Shown piece after piece: positions 44,555-55,278 of a stretch of 64,000 bases of DNA (position 1 is its first letter; every line of letters starts with the position of its first letter). The DNA comes from Saprolegnia diclina VS20. Its lineage: Eukaryota > Oomycota > Saprolegniomycetes > Saprolegniales > Saprolegniaceae. The stretch lies in assembly GCF_000281045.1 (NCBI RefSeq), contig NW_008246105.1, positions 472,561-536,560 on the forward strand, written 5' to 3'. Under the pieces are notes generated by a model that was not told the DNA's origin, did not search any database, and saw nothing but the letters and a program-made list of their open reading frames with translations. Made by a program: the position numbers and the translations under genes.

Positions 44555-45493
44555 GTCTTCGAAAAGGGTTCGTTCGTCGAATGGCATCGCGCCACCAAAA
44601 TGCATAGAGACCACCAATCAAACTCGCAGCCAATCACAGCGCCCGTGAGAATGCATTGGCCAATCAATGCACGCCATTGCAGATCCGCGCGCGGCCTGGA
44701 GTTTGGAGCTCCTGACTCAAGGCAACGAGCCCAACAGGCAACTGCAACCTCCCAGCGCCCGTCCCAGCGCTAAACACGTCCGGAGATGCGTGTTAGAAAT
44801 AGCAAGGTTATGCATATCCTTGGGATTCGGGATGTGTCGCATCAGCGCAGTCCCATACACGCCAACTCGCACGCTTACTATGCCCCGGGCTGGTGTTCAA
44901 AGGGCGTAGCCTCCAGGTAAGGGCGACGGTAACGTTATGTGTGAATTGAGCCTCAGACTGCATGTAATATTTGAAATGATGTGAGCGAGATACTGGAGCG
45001 ACAAGGCTGGCGCGCTCATCTTTTAAGTTACTGTAGAACAAGTCCAGCAGGCCAGAACAGAGCTCGCTGCGATGAACACTCAGAGCCGAACGCCGGGGTT
45101 GGATTGATCACTCACTAGCAAGCCTGCAGGGCTCCCACTCGACGCCTTTTCATAGCGCAAGCAGCATTTTATACCACTCCTCCCTAGCTCCTTCCACTAA
45201 TACCACCTACAACTTCCTATTTCATGGCCGCTTCAATTCCCGTCATGGACTCGTGGACTCTGGTGAGCAGTCGCTGCACCGCTGTCTTGGCGCGCTTTCG
45301 CGTGTCAAGCCATCCGCCAATCAAAAGCCGTTCTAATTTTGGCCAATCGTTCGGGCCCAACGAAAGTGGTTTGATTGGTTATAATCCTCTCTATTTCATC
45401 GAATGGCATCGCGCGAAATTACTGGTGGGGGCGCGGGTTGTGCTTTCAAGGCTCTGCGTCGCGGAGCTTTACTCTTTCACAAGCCTCAGCAAA
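44555..45493. promoter_or_regulatory. divergent region NACA/RPL26 with CCAAT boxes
   Basis: This roughly 940-bp interval separates two translation-related genes. CCAAT/ATTGG pentamers sit at 44614-44618, 44630-44634, 44655-44659 and 44660-44664 near NACA, and at 45317-45321, 45343-45347 and 45374-45378 near RPL26, the last next to ttataat. A 15-mer, cgaatggcatcgcgc, occurs on both sides (44578-44592 and 45400-45414). No gene was recognised in between. Confidence 0.55.
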
Positions 45494-46137
45494 AGTACGT
45501 GCCATCATGAGCGAGGAGCCGAGGCTAAGCTCTGCGTCTAGTGAAGTTCAACTCGACTGTCACCTCGTCGCGCCGCAAGTGCCGCAAGGCCCACTTCGGT
45601 GCCCACTCGACCCAGCGTCGCGTGCTCATGAGCGCCAACCTGTCCAAGGACCTCCAGTCCAAGTACAACGTAAGTAGCTCATCGTAAGATGGAGCGGTAC
45701 TCTTCCGTTCCCAGCGTAAGCCCATGTCGGGATGCTCCGTCATCCTGGCACTTCATGGCAGCTTTGAGGACTCGTGTAAGCTGCGCCGCCGACCAGAGAT
45801 GCGCCGCGAATGGGAGCTCATGCCCATGTAGGTCCGCTCGATGCCCATCCGCAAGGACGACGAGGTCACGATCGTCCGTGGCTCGTTCAAGAACCGTGAG
45901 GGCCGCGTCACGCAGTGCTACCGCAAGAAGTTCGTCATCCACGTCGAGCGTGTCGTCAAGGAGAAGGTCAACGGCGCCGCCGTCCCGGTCGGCATCCACC
46001 CCTCCAAGGTCGTCATCACCAAGCTCAAGCTCGACAAGGACCGCAAGAAGATCCTCGAGCGCAAGAACCGCGCTGTCGGTGACAAGAACAAGGGCAAGTT
46101 CACGGAGGCCGATGTCGCCATGGCCAACGTCGATTAA
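45494..46137 (+). CDS. RPL26: 60S ribosomal protein L26 (uL24)
   Basis: Large-subunit protein uL24, 144 residues. The initiator codon is split: its A is base 45494, the last base before a 47-nt intron, and TG opens exon 2 (45542-45669). After a 162-nt intron exon 3 runs 45832-46137. The product starts [20 protein letters not shown]. It continues with [17 protein letters not shown] and [20 protein letters not shown], and later has [20 protein letters not shown], all diagnostic of L26. No other ATG gives this N-terminus in frame. Upstream sequence has three CCAAT boxes and ttataat. The second intron is the longest found in the window, a common feature of ribosomal protein genes. Confidence 0.95.
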
Positions 46138-46311
46138 ATTTGCGATCGTGCGTTCCACTGCGGCTGCAGAAAGAGGTGAAGAGTACGTCGTTAACCCATT
46201 CCTTATGGACTAAGACCCCTTTCTTCTACTTTGCTCTGTCTGCATAAACCCCTAGTAGCAACAAAATACACCAACGTCAACTACTCATGTTGCATCAGAG
46301 ATAAATAAGAA

Positions 46312-47787
46312 TTAGGATAAGGCCGGCGGCGTCGCTTCCAGCGCGTCCGCAGTCTTGGCCCGATGGCGCACGCGCCGCTTGGCGAGAAGCGCGGTTGCGC
46401 TCCAGAGGCCGACGGCAAAGAGCAGCCATGCGTATGCAAACGTAAGCGTCTTGGTGAGGCCATCGCGGTCGGTCGAGCAGAGCGGGTCCAGCGCAAGGCT
46501 GCCGTCGGGTGCGACCACGCTCCCGCAGTGCGGCGCCCACGCGTCCTTGAGCGCCCCGAGCAAAATCGGCGACGGCACGTCGCCAAAGAGGTGCAGCAGC
46601 AGCGTGTTGAGGCCCATGGCGAAGCCGCGCCGGGCCTTCGCGACGTTCAAGAGAATGACGACGGTCGTCGCGGCCTGCGTCGAGAAGAGACAGAGGAGCC
46701 CGAACGCGAGGCAGACAAAGAAGACGCCCGTCGTGTGCATCGTCGCGAGCGACGCAAAGAGGCTCGCGACGCCCAGCGCCATCATGACGACCATCTGCTT
46801 GGCGGCGGCGAGCACGCGGAAGGCGTCGTCGTTATCGTGGCCGGCGCACGACCGGTCGAGAAGGAAGCCGCCGAGCGGCGACCCAATGAGCCCACTTAGA
46901 ATCGCGACAAGCCCAAAGACGGTGGAGGCCATCGCTTCGGGGAGGAGACCGTACCCAATCATGATCGACGGCGCGAAGGCCCCGAGGCCCGCGACCGTAA
47001 ACGCGTACGCGGCGAGGCCCAAGCTCGCGGTCAAAAAGACCGAGTCGGACATGATCGCCCACGCCTCGGTCGTCGCTGTGACGGTCGGCGTGTCCAGCAG
47101 CACGACCGACGGGCGGTCGAGAGGCGTCGAGAAGGAGAGCGTCCTACTGTCGACGTCGCTTCTTGACGTCGCATCGTGGAACGGCTCGTTGAACGCGGGC
47201 GGGATCATCGCGTAGCATGCGTAGACGAGCGGCAGCATGATGAGCGCAATGAGGTAGAAGGCGACGTCCCACCCGAGCGTGCGCGCCAGGAGCGAGCCGT
47301 ACGAGTAGCCTAGCGCGGTGCCCGCCGACATGCCCGAGTAAAAGATGCCGAGCCACAGCGTCCGCTTGCCTGGTGGCGCAAACTCGTCGATGAAGGACGG
47401 CGTTGTCGCATGGAAGGACGACTCGCCGACGCCGCTGAGGAGGCGCCCGATGAGGAGGAGGTAGAAACTGCCAGCGGTCTTAGCCAGGCCGCATACGACG
47501 AGCGCGAGGACCCAGAGACCGAGACCGATGGCCGCGAGCGTGAACGGCCGGTGGCGCATCGAGAGGTAGCCAAAGATGCAGATGAAGACCGAGTAGGACG
47601 CAATGAAGGCCGAGACAAGGAGCCCGAGGTAGACGCTCACGTGGTCCGGAGCGACGCCGTGCGTCTGCTGGATGAACGCCTGGAACTGGATCGGCGCGCC
47701 GGGAATGATACCGCGGTCAATGAAGTTGAGCAAGTTGATGACGCAGAGGAGGCCAAAGACCGCACCGGGCGTCGATAGCTGGACCAT
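46312..47787 (-). CDS. spinster-like major facilitator transporter
   Basis: MFS carrier of 491 residues, intronless, with about 12 hydrophobic segments. The start (MVQLSTPGAVFGLLCVINLL) and the motif NFIDRGIIPG resemble the spinster family of lysosomal/lipid carriers. Also seen are the MFS A-like loop GYLSMRHRPF, GRLLSGVGESSFHATTPSFI (motif of spinster helix 4-5), PPGKRTLWLGIFYSGMSAGT, a second-half A-like loop GSPLGGFLLDRS, and AMGLNTLLLHLFGDVPSPIL. The central cytosolic loop (about residues 215-265) is Ser/Thr-rich. The upstream in-frame ATG at 48081 is not favoured because the added 98 residues lack family similarity. Substrate unknown; sphingolipid or lysolipid export is inference from the family. 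Confidence 0.9.
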   Translation of the reverse strand: MVQLSTPGAVFGLLCVINLLNFIDRGIIPGAPIQFQAFIQQTHGVAPDHVSVYLGLLVSAFIASYSVFICIFGYLSMRHRPFTLAAIGLGLWVLALVVCGLAKTAGSFYLLLIGRLLSGVGESSFHATTPSFIDEFAPPGKRTLWLGIFYSGMSAGTALGYSYGSLLARTLGWDVAFYLIALIMLPLVYACYAMIPPAFNEPFHDATSRSDVDSRTLSFSTPLDRPSVVLLDTPTVTATTEAWAIMSDSVFLTASLGLAAYAFTVAGLGAFAPSIMIGYGLLPEAMASTVFGLVAILSGLIGSPLGGFLLDRSCAGHDNDDAFRVLAAAKQMVVMMALGVASLFASLATMHTTGVFFVCLAFGLLCLFSTQAATTVVILLNVAKARRGFAMGLNTLLLHLFGDVPSPILLGALKDAWAPHCGSVVAPDGSLALDPLCSTDRDGLTKTLTFAYAWLLFAVGLWSATALLAKRRVRHRAKTADALEATPPALS

Positions 47788-48796
47788 GCCGCTGCGAGTT
47801 GTCGAGTGCACCAAGTGGCGGGTGGGAGCAACGCTGCGACACGCCGCATCCAGTGTTTTCGACTTGAAACAAGCGAGCAGCCGTTGCCACTGGTCACTGG
47901 ATCTTGGTGCAGCAAACAGTGTTTTGGCGCCAAATGCACTGCATGCTCGATTCGATGTCGGCACGATGGATGATGCCGGAACTTTGCTTTGCAGATGCGG
48001 AGGTGTACGAGGAATTGACCTTGCGTTCGCGCAGACAGAAGCCCTCAATGACACAGTCCACGCGGCCAAGGTCGCTATCACGTGGGTACATCGGCAAGGT
48101 GTGATAGCCGATGAGATCTCATTTGACGCACCACTGTCGTCGGCAGTGCACTCGCCCCTTGGATGGTAAGCGACCGAGTCATTGTGGTAGAGATCGTGCA
48201 GATATTACTCGTCGAAAGTTGGCCGACGTCAACACGGGCTTTGAGGTGCGTGCGAGGTTCGATCAACGGGCAAAATAAAATCGAGTTGAACCAACGTTAG
48301 GGTGCTTATGGCGACGAGCTCGATGCCCACCTTTGGGTAAAGTCTTCGTCTCAATGGCCTTTTCCAATGCTTGGGAGAATGCCGCCTGCGTGTCCTGGGA
48401 CCAAGGGATATAATAATATTATATCCCTTTGGGACGCAGCTGACATGACGAGCACCTTGGACGGTTCGCTTTTGCTTATCCGTAACTTGTGCCTGGAATC
48501 CGGCAAATCACTAAAACATACCTTAAATAGTGTTACATTTTTGTTTCTGGGTTAAACCCATGGGTTAAACCAACCTGAACGAATGGTTTAACTCCCACGC
48601 CACCGCAGCGCTTTCGGAGACCAAAACAAGCAGTGCTCGAAGCTTTGTTGCTTTGACTACTGCTGAAAGATGAAGACAACGGAGTTTTGCCTTGCTATAG
48701 CGATAGGCATCTCCACTGACTGATATCATGCGACGGTCTTGTTTTCTGAACACTATTTCAAGTACACAACCGGCAGCGCTCGCAGACGACTGCAAC
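47788..48796. other. divergent intergenic region with palindrome
   Basis: About 1 kb of AT-richer sequence separates the MFS and TPR-dsRBD genes. It contains a near-perfect palindrome: 12-bp arms at 48403-48414 and 48418-48429 (aagggatataat / attatatccctt) around a 3-nt loop. The word gggttaaacc is repeated near 48549-48570. No coding gene or RNA gene was recognised. Confidence 0.5.
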
Positions 48797-50375
48797 ATGG
48801 ACCCAAGCCTCGTGACTGCGCTTCGCGGCTTGGACAAGCCGACGCAGAAGCTCCTGCGCAACGTCGTGCATCTCCAGCCGGTCCAAGACCTCCTCCTCAC
48901 CTTCCTCGGCGACACCTCGCGGTCCTTCGAAGACTGGATTTGGGACCCGAAGACGCGCGAGGTGCTCGGCCGCGTCGAAGCGTCAGCCGAGCCACCGACC
49001 GCAGCACCCACGGCGGCCCACTCCAAGTTCAACCAGCTCTTCGCCGATGCGCTCCTCGAGCAGCGCGAGACGATCGACGTGGACGAGCTCTTGGACGCCG
49101 CCGAGGCGGAGAAGGCACTCGCCAAGGAGTGCTTTGCGCACAAGGAGTTTGCGAACGCCATGTCCAAGTACAAGAAGATTGCGGACAAGCTCAAGCCCCA
49201 CATCACCATGAGTGACGGCCTCTGTGATTTGTACGTGGCGTGCTGCGCCAACGTCGCGGTCTGCGCGGTCAAGGTGCAACACTGGCACCTCGTGCGCGAG
49301 TATGCCCACGCCGCGCTGGCCGTGACCAAGGACCACGCGAAGGCTTGGTACTGCCTCGCCAAGGTCCACGTGAACGAAAAGTGCTTCAACGACGCGCTCG
49401 ACGCAGTCCAGCACGCCATCGCGTTGAGCCCGAATGACCGCGCGCTCCTGCAACTGCAAGCCGAGATCCCGGTGATCGAAGCCAAGGTTCGCAGCCAGCA
49501 AGAGGCCGAACAAGCCGTATTGCGGAAGCGTGCTCAAGCCGACTTGCTCGCCAAGGAAGAGGCAGCCAAGCGAGACGCCGCGCGCGTGGTCGCCTTGACG
49601 CGCTTCGTTGCGCTGCCGCAGCCCCACGCCACCCTTGGCGCCATCAGCCGCCTGAATGAGTTTGTGCAGCGGTCGCGAGTGACGGTACGTTGCTCCACCC
49701 GCTGCGCTTTTATGATAGAGCTCGTAGCTCGGGATCGAGTCGACCAAGATCGAGGAAGGGCCGCCGCAGCGATTCCAGTGCACGATGAAGAACCTCACCG
49801 AGAACGACGCGGTGCTCGGTGTCGGCGAGGGCCTCAGCAAGCAGGAAGCCAAGGAGAATGCGGCCAAGGCGGCGGTGCTCCAGATGTGGCAGCACCGGGC
49901 GTCGACGGGGACGCTCCACGACGACGACAAGGCCTTCCTTGCGACGCACCCTCATATCCTGCACACGTGGTCGCTCGCCCCGCCGCTGGACGAAGGCGCA
50001 CAGTCGGTCGTCGACAAGGTGTACACCTGCGCCATCTACCCCACGCCCAACGATACGATGCACATGCCCAACATGCTCCTGAACCAGTACACGTCGCAGG
50101 GCAAGATGCACGTACGTACACCGTCGACCTCCTCGATCCAGGCAAGGTGCTGATGGCGATGGTAGTTTGAGTACACTGTCGAAGACTTGTCCAAGCGCGA
50201 CGCCAGTGACTTTCTCGTCTCCGGGATTCTCAACGGTCGCTGCGTCGCGACGGCCCGTGGTCCGTCCAAGAAACGCGCCAAGCTCGAGGTCGCCGAGCAA
50301 GCGCTTGCAATCGCGTACCGCGAGAGCCGTGAAGCGTTCCCGGACCAGGAGGACCCGTACGTCGGGTACCGTTAG
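48797..50375 (+). CDS. TPR protein with double-stranded-RNA-binding domains
   Basis: Three exons (48797-49684, 49728-50111, 50166-50375) joined in phase 0 give 493 residues. The N-terminal half includes a TPR region: AEAEKALAKECFAHKEFANA, CANVAVCAVKVQHWHLVREY, AWYCLAKVHVNEKCFNDALD and AVQHAIALSPND. A Gln/Glu/Ala-rich helix follows. The C-terminal part has dsRBD signatures: LNEFVQRSRVT joined to IEEGPPQRFQCTM and VGEGLSKQEAKENAAKAAVL for the first domain, and a second, FEYTVEDLSKRD..FLVSGILNGRCVATARGPSKKRAKLEVAEQALA. GxGxSKKxAKxxAA is the canonical dsRNA-contacting helix. An RNA-silencing or RNA-editing cofactor is possible; the function is inferred only from domains. Confidence 0.82.
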
Positions 50376-51156
50376 GCTTGGACCCTGTATCTGCTTCATA
50401 CGATGCTCGCGCTATGTTTTCGTGCGACTTTGGCGAGCTTCGTTGGGCTCCAACAGCTCTGGCGCATGGCTTCCTGGGAGATCGTCACATGCAAGATACT
50501 GTGCAGTCTGCGACACATGGTGGCCCAGCTTCAAGTCGCTGCCGAGACCGCGCAAACCGCCGACCCACCTCGAATCCTCCTTGCAGATAGGATCCACCTA
50601 GCATGCATATCCTACCAAGATCGCTCAGGCTTCTTGCATGGGTCGTGGCTCCAAGCATCATCCTTACCGCATGCATCTTCCTGCGCCTTGGGCCATCGGG
50701 TGATGATGACTTCCGTGGACTTCCTTCCTGCATGACGTCGTCGGCCCCTCGCTTCCTCCATGAGGGTCCTTGCTTGCTTGCAGGTTGCCGTGACCATGGT
50801 CCTGCCGGGGCCATGGCACCGGCGTCCCGCGTCGTCGCGGTCGCTCTAGAACCTTCCACGGGCAATTGCCGACTGCGCGGCCGCGAAGGAAAGATCCCCG
50901 ACGAACATTCGAGATGGCGTTTCGGCTTGTATCCGGTCGTCCGGATACGTAACCACCCCACGTGTGATTGGCCGGTTGGTTTCACTGGCGCGGAGTCTAC
51001 GAATCCGTACATCGTACATTCAAGGTAGAGGTTTTCTATCATGCTTTTTGTATATGGAAATGGACGGAATGTACGGTATCTCGAACGCAATGTACGCGCC
51101 GGGCCAACCGCAACCACAGTTCACTTTTCCATTTGCACCAAATAGAAGCCGCCCCC
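50376..51156. promoter_or_regulatory. intergenic region upstream of mtHSP70
   Basis: No credible gene lies in these 781 bp; a 210-residue minus-strand open frame has no recognisable features. One ATTGG box (gtgattggccgg) occurs near 50966-50970, roughly 190 bp before the HSP70 start. I saw no convincing heat-shock element by eye. Confidence 0.4.
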
Positions 51157-53106
51157 ATGTTGCGCACGACCAGCAAGGTGCTCAAGCCCGCCCGCGCCAG
51201 CCGCGCCTTCTCGGCCGCCTCGGGCAACGAGGTCATCGGCATCGATCTCGGCACGACCAACTCGTGCGTCGCCGTCATGGAGGGCAAGAGCCCGCGTGTC
51301 ATTGAGAACTCGGAGGGCTCGCGCACGACGCCCTCGGTGGTCGCGATCCTCGAGAACGGCGAGCGCCTCGTGGGCATGCCCGCCAAGCGCCAGGCGGTCA
51401 CCAACCCGACCAACACGCTCTACGCCGTCAAGCGCCTCATCGGCCGCAAGTTCAACGACAAGGAAACGCAGGAGGTCTCCAAGGTGGTCTCGTACAAGAT
51501 CGTCCCTGGCACCAACGGCTCGGACGCCTGGGTCGAGGCCCAGGGCCAGAAGTACTCGCCCTCGCAGATCGGCTCGATGGTCCTCACCAAGATGAAGGAG
51601 ACGGCCGATGGTTTCCTCGGCAAGACGATCACACAGGCGGTTGTCACGGTCCCGGCCTATTTCAACGACTCGCAGCGCCAGGCCACCAAGGACGCTGGTA
51701 AGATTGCCGGCCTTGACGTGCTTCGTATCATCAACGAGCCCACGGCCGCTGCCTTGGCCTACGGCATGGACAAGGCCGACGGCAAGGTCATCGCCGTCTT
51801 CGATTTGGGTGGTGGCACCTTCGATGTCTCCATCCTCGAAATCTCGGGCGGTGTGTTTGAGGTCAAGTCGACCAACGGTGACACGCTTTTGGGCGGTGAA
51901 GATTTCGATGAGGAGCTCCTTCGCTTCCTCGTCGGCGAGTTCAAGCGCGAGTCGGGCATCGACCTCAGCGGTGATGTCCTCGCCATGCAGCGCCTCCGCG
52001 AAGCTGCCGAGAAGGCCAAGCGTGAGCTCGATGGTCTTGCCCAGACGGACGTCTCGCTTCCGTTCATCACGGCCGATGCCACGGGCCCCAAGCACTTGAA
52101 CATCAAGATCACGCGCGCCCAGTTCGAGAAGCTCGTCGGTCACCTCATCGAGCGCACCTTGAACCCGTGCAAGAAGTGCGTCAAGGACGCTGGCGTCTCG
52201 AAGGAGGAGATCAACGAGGTCATCTTGGTCGGTGGTATGTCGCGCATGCCCAAGGTCCAGCAGTCGGTCGAAGACTTCTTCGGCAAGCGCCCCTCAAAGG
52301 GTGTCAACCCCGATGAGGTTGTCGCCATGGGCGCCGCCATCCAGGGCGGTGTGCTCCGCGGTGACGTCAAGGACATTCTCCTCCTCGATGTCACGCCGCT
52401 CTCGCTCGGCATCGAGACGCTTGGCGGTGTCTTCACCAAGCTCATTCCCCGCAACACGACGATCCCGACGAAGAAGTCGCAGGTCTTCTCGACGGCGTCG
52501 GACAACCAGACGCAGGTCGGCATCAAGGTCCTCCAGGGCGAGCGTGAAATGGCCGCTGACAACAAGTCGCTCGGCAACTTCGACCTCCAGAACATCCCGC
52601 CGGCCCCGCGTGGTATCCCCCAGATCGAGGTCAGCTTCGACATTGACGCCAACGGTATCGTGAACGTGTCGGCCCGCGACAAGGCCACGGGCAAGGAGCA
52701 GTCGATTGTCATCCAGTCATCGGGCGGCCTCTCGGAGGACGAGATTGAGCGCATGGTCCGTGAGGCCGAGCTCAACGCCGAGGCCGATGCCAAGCGCAAG
52801 GAGCTCATCGAAGTCAAGAACGAAGCCGACTCGCTCGTCTACAACGCCGAGAAGACGCTCTCGGAGCACGAGTCGAAGCTCGACGCCGCTCTCGTCGAGT
52901 CGGTCAAGGCTTCGATGCAGGCTGTCCGCGACGCGATCGAGAAGGACGACGCCGCCACGATCAAGGCTGCCCTTGAGGACATGCAGAAGGTCAGCATGAA
53001 GATCGGCGAGGCCATCTACAAGCAGGGCAACGCTGACGGCGCCGCCTCGGAGGAGGAGAAGAAGGAGGACGTCCACGACGCCGAGTTCAAGGACAAGAAG
53101 CCCTAA
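51157..53106 (+). CDS. HSPA9: mitochondrial HSP70
   Basis: Mitochondrial DnaK-type chaperone (mortalin/SSC1), 649 residues, intronless. The N-terminal 23 residues ([20 protein letters not shown]) form an Arg/Ser-rich mitochondrial targeting peptide. The ATPase domain shows [63 protein letters not shown] and [13 protein letters not shown]. The substrate domain has [20 protein letters not shown] and the lid helices follow. The DnaK-like [14 protein letters not shown] form and the presequence distinguish it from cytosolic HSP70. It acts in protein import (TIM23 motor) and matrix folding. The C-terminus ends EFKDKKP, with no EEVD or KDEL. Confidence 0.98.
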   Translation: MLRTTSKVLKPARASRAFSAASGNEVIGIDLGTTNSCVAVMEGKSPRVIENSEGSRTTPSVVAILENGERLVGMPAKRQAVTNPTNTLYAVKRLIGRKFNDKETQEVSKVVSYKIVPGTNGSDAWVEAQGQKYSPSQIGSMVLTKMKETADGFLGKTITQAVVTVPAYFNDSQRQATKDAGKIAGLDVLRIINEPTAAALAYGMDKADGKVIAVFDLGGGTFDVSILEISGGVFEVKSTNGDTLLGGEDFDEELLRFLVGEFKRESGIDLSGDVLAMQRLREAAEKAKRELDGLAQTDVSLPFITADATGPKHLNIKITRAQFEKLVGHLIERTLNPCKKCVKDAGVSKEEINEVILVGGMSRMPKVQQSVEDFFGKRPSKGVNPDEVVAMGAAIQGGVLRGDVKDILLLDVTPLSLGIETLGGVFTKLIPRNTTIPTKKSQVFSTASDNQTQVGIKVLQGEREMAADNKSLGNFDLQNIPPAPRGIPQIEVSFDIDANGIVNVSARDKATGKEQSIVIQSSGGLSEDEIERMVREAELNAEADAKRKELIEVKNEADSLVYNAEKTLSEHESKLDAALVESVKASMQAVRDAIEKDDAATIKAALEDMQKVSMKIGEAIYKQGNADGAASEEEKKEDVHDAEFKDKKP

Positions 53107-53277
53107 ACACGTAGTCGATTTTTAAAGTGCAATAGAGAAGGATGTATAGACACTTCTCGTGTGAGAACGTAGTCCCCTGAGATACCAGCCACCCAGTCCT
53201 CCTTAGTGCATGCAGCTAAAACCTCGTCGCCGACAGTTTACAGTTTGGCTGAACCAAAAACTCTATGATGAGGCGCA

Positions 53278-54261
53278 TTACGTGAGAATGTCGGCGCCCG
53301 AGTCGGTGATGAGGATCGTGTGTTCGAACTGCACCGAGCGTCCTTCGTCGGCCGTCGAGACGGTCCAGTCGTCGTCCCAGTAGACAATCTAGTACATCAG
53401 TGCTGTCATGTGACGTTGACGCATCCGCAGCCATCGTACCTCGTTGGAGCCTTCGCACAGCGCGGGCTCGATCGTAAAGGCCATGCCGGGCAGCATCTCG
53501 CCACGCTCCGTGTTGGGGTAGTGAAGAATGAAGGGCAGGGTGTGGAACTGCTGGCCAATGCCGTGGCCGCAAAACTCGTGGACGACCGAGAAACCCTCCG
53601 CCTTGCTCAAGTTGTGGATGTGGGCACCAATGGCCGAGAAGGGCACGCCCGGCTTGCAGAGCTCGATCGCCTCCAGGAGCGCTTGCTGCGTCGTGGCGAC
53701 GAGCTTCTTGCCGGCGTCGTCCACGTTGCCGACGAGGAACGTCGCCGACGTGTCGCCGTGGAAGCCATTCAGGTACACGGAGATGTCGAGGTTGACGATA
53801 TCGCCATCGAGGAGCGCGCGACTACAAGGGTTCATCAAGTCGCGTCATGGTAGCATCGAGGTTGCCTACCTATCGGGAATGCCGTGGACGACGACCTCGT
53901 TCACAGACGTGCAGATAGACTTGGGGAAATGACCATAGTTCATCGGCGACGGGTACGCGTTGCGACGGATCACCTCATCGTGCACTTGGCGATCGATCTC
54001 TTCGGTGGTCTGGCCGACCTCGACGAGGCTGCCGGCGTAGGCCAAGATGTCCTTGGCGAGCGCGCAGGCGTCGTGGAGGCGCAGCTGCTGGTCCTTGTCC
54101 AGGATCGGGATGTAGCGCGTGAACGGGGGCATCTCGCCCGACGCAGCGTACGGCGGCCGCTGGATGTGCGCGGGGATGCTGCGCACCGGCGACACGAGGC
54201 CCTTCTCGACGGCCGCGCGGGTCGCGAAGGCGCGGGCGTGGCGCTGAAGCTGGCGGAACAT
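53278..54261 (-). CDS. METAP1D: mitochondrial methionine aminopeptidase (type 1D)
   Basis: Type I methionine aminopeptidase, 294 residues, from exons 54261-53870, 53821-53440 and 53388-53278 on the minus strand. The N-terminus ([20 protein letters not shown]) looks like a mitochondrial presequence. The catalytic core includes [60 protein letters not shown] (metal-binding Asp residues), [35 protein letters not shown] and [10 protein letters not shown] with the final Glu/His residues. It removes initiator Met in the organelle. No zinc-finger extension of the cytosolic METAP1 type is present. An upstream ATG at 54297 would hide the presequence and is not favoured. Confidence 0.95.
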
Positions 54262-54548
54262 GGTGGATTGCGGACTGCGAGTTTTGACCAATCCCAAAAA
54301 TCCACATCCAGAGCCCTCTCATTGGGTGCTTCGAGGCCCGCGGTGGCCTCTCGAACAAAGCACATGCAGTATTTTGACCAATGAAACACTGAGTTCTTTT
54401 GTCCAATCCCACGACACGCAGGCAAAAAATCCCATTTGATTGGTACAAAATGACCAATCAATGACAGACCCGACCGAAAGATTGGGTATGGCGACCGCCC
54501 AGCAGCGGGACGAGGCAATAAGTCGATAAGATTACGGAGATTTGGGCG
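54262..54548. promoter_or_regulatory. CCAAT-box cluster upstream of METAP1D
   Basis: Seven CCAAT/ATTGG pentamers occur in about 200 bp: 54288-54292, 54321-54325, 54378-54382, 54403-54407, 54439-54443, 54454-54458 and 54481-54485, in both orientations. This is the densest cluster in the window and suggests NF-Y-type binding. It may serve the leftward METAP1D and a rightward small gene. Confidence 0.6.
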
Positions 54549-55137
54549 ATGGCTTCAACTGGTGCTTCCGGCGCCGAGGACGTCGCTGCGACGGTAGGAA
54601 GCGGCTAAGGCGCTTGAGCTTGTCGAGGTGCCAGGCCTGCCACCTAATGAGAGCAGGTGTCGTCTTGGCGCGCTCGTTGCTGCAGCGCACAATAGTACCT
54701 TTTTCGAATCCGGCGAAATCGTGTCTGGTGCTGGCGCAAGAGCTCCTTGGGGGGGACGTGGAGGCACGAGTTGATCTACGCACGTTGGCGTGAGACGTCG
54801 AGCGCCACAAGGCATTGCGCAAACCCCGCTGTCGGCGAGGACGCCGAGCGTCGACTTCTAGTCAATCTGTGAGACATTGTGCAGCAATGGCAGCGCACAC
54901 GTACCGCAGCCACCCACGGTGGAGTGGCTGGCCGCACGATCTCGTGTTTGCTACGCACTGCCGCATGAGGAGGTCCGCAGTTTGGTCATGGGCGCCTACA
55001 TGGTTGCAGTCGACGCGGCGCTGTCGCACTTGTCCCAGTCGCCGACGGCCTACAAGCCGCATGAGACCACGTGGGCATGGGCGCGACTATGCGTACCGCC
55101 GTCGCGCCGAGAGGCGTTGTCATCAGCGGATGACTAA
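54549..55137 (+). CDS. unresolved small gene candidate
   Basis: The region between METAP1D and the PRMT has coding-like composition but no single good frame. A possible first exon starts at 54549 (MASTGASGAEDVAAT), and a 41-nt intron could lead to residues like ACHLMRAGVVLARSLLQRTI. A later frame (VCYALPHEEVRSLVMGAYMV to a stop at 55137) also looks protein-like. I could not join these pieces with confidence. A minus-strand reading (54822-54532, basic, 96 residues) is an alternative. No family recognised. Confidence 0.25.
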
Positions 55138-55278
55138 AGTGCAGGAGCTGCTCGGCCACGAAGAGGGCTTCGAGGTCCATCGTTCGGATTTTAAAATCTG
55201 GATTGCGATCTTTTTTTCAAAACTACCGAAACGCTGGCAGGAATTAATTTCTCGTTAAAATTTATACTCTTAGACGCT

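Noticed and set aside
50485-51117. 210-residue minus-strand open frame upstream of HSP70
   Set aside because: No domain or codon bias like neighbours; it overlaps the likely HSP70 promoter and looks like a chance open frame in GC-rich DNA.
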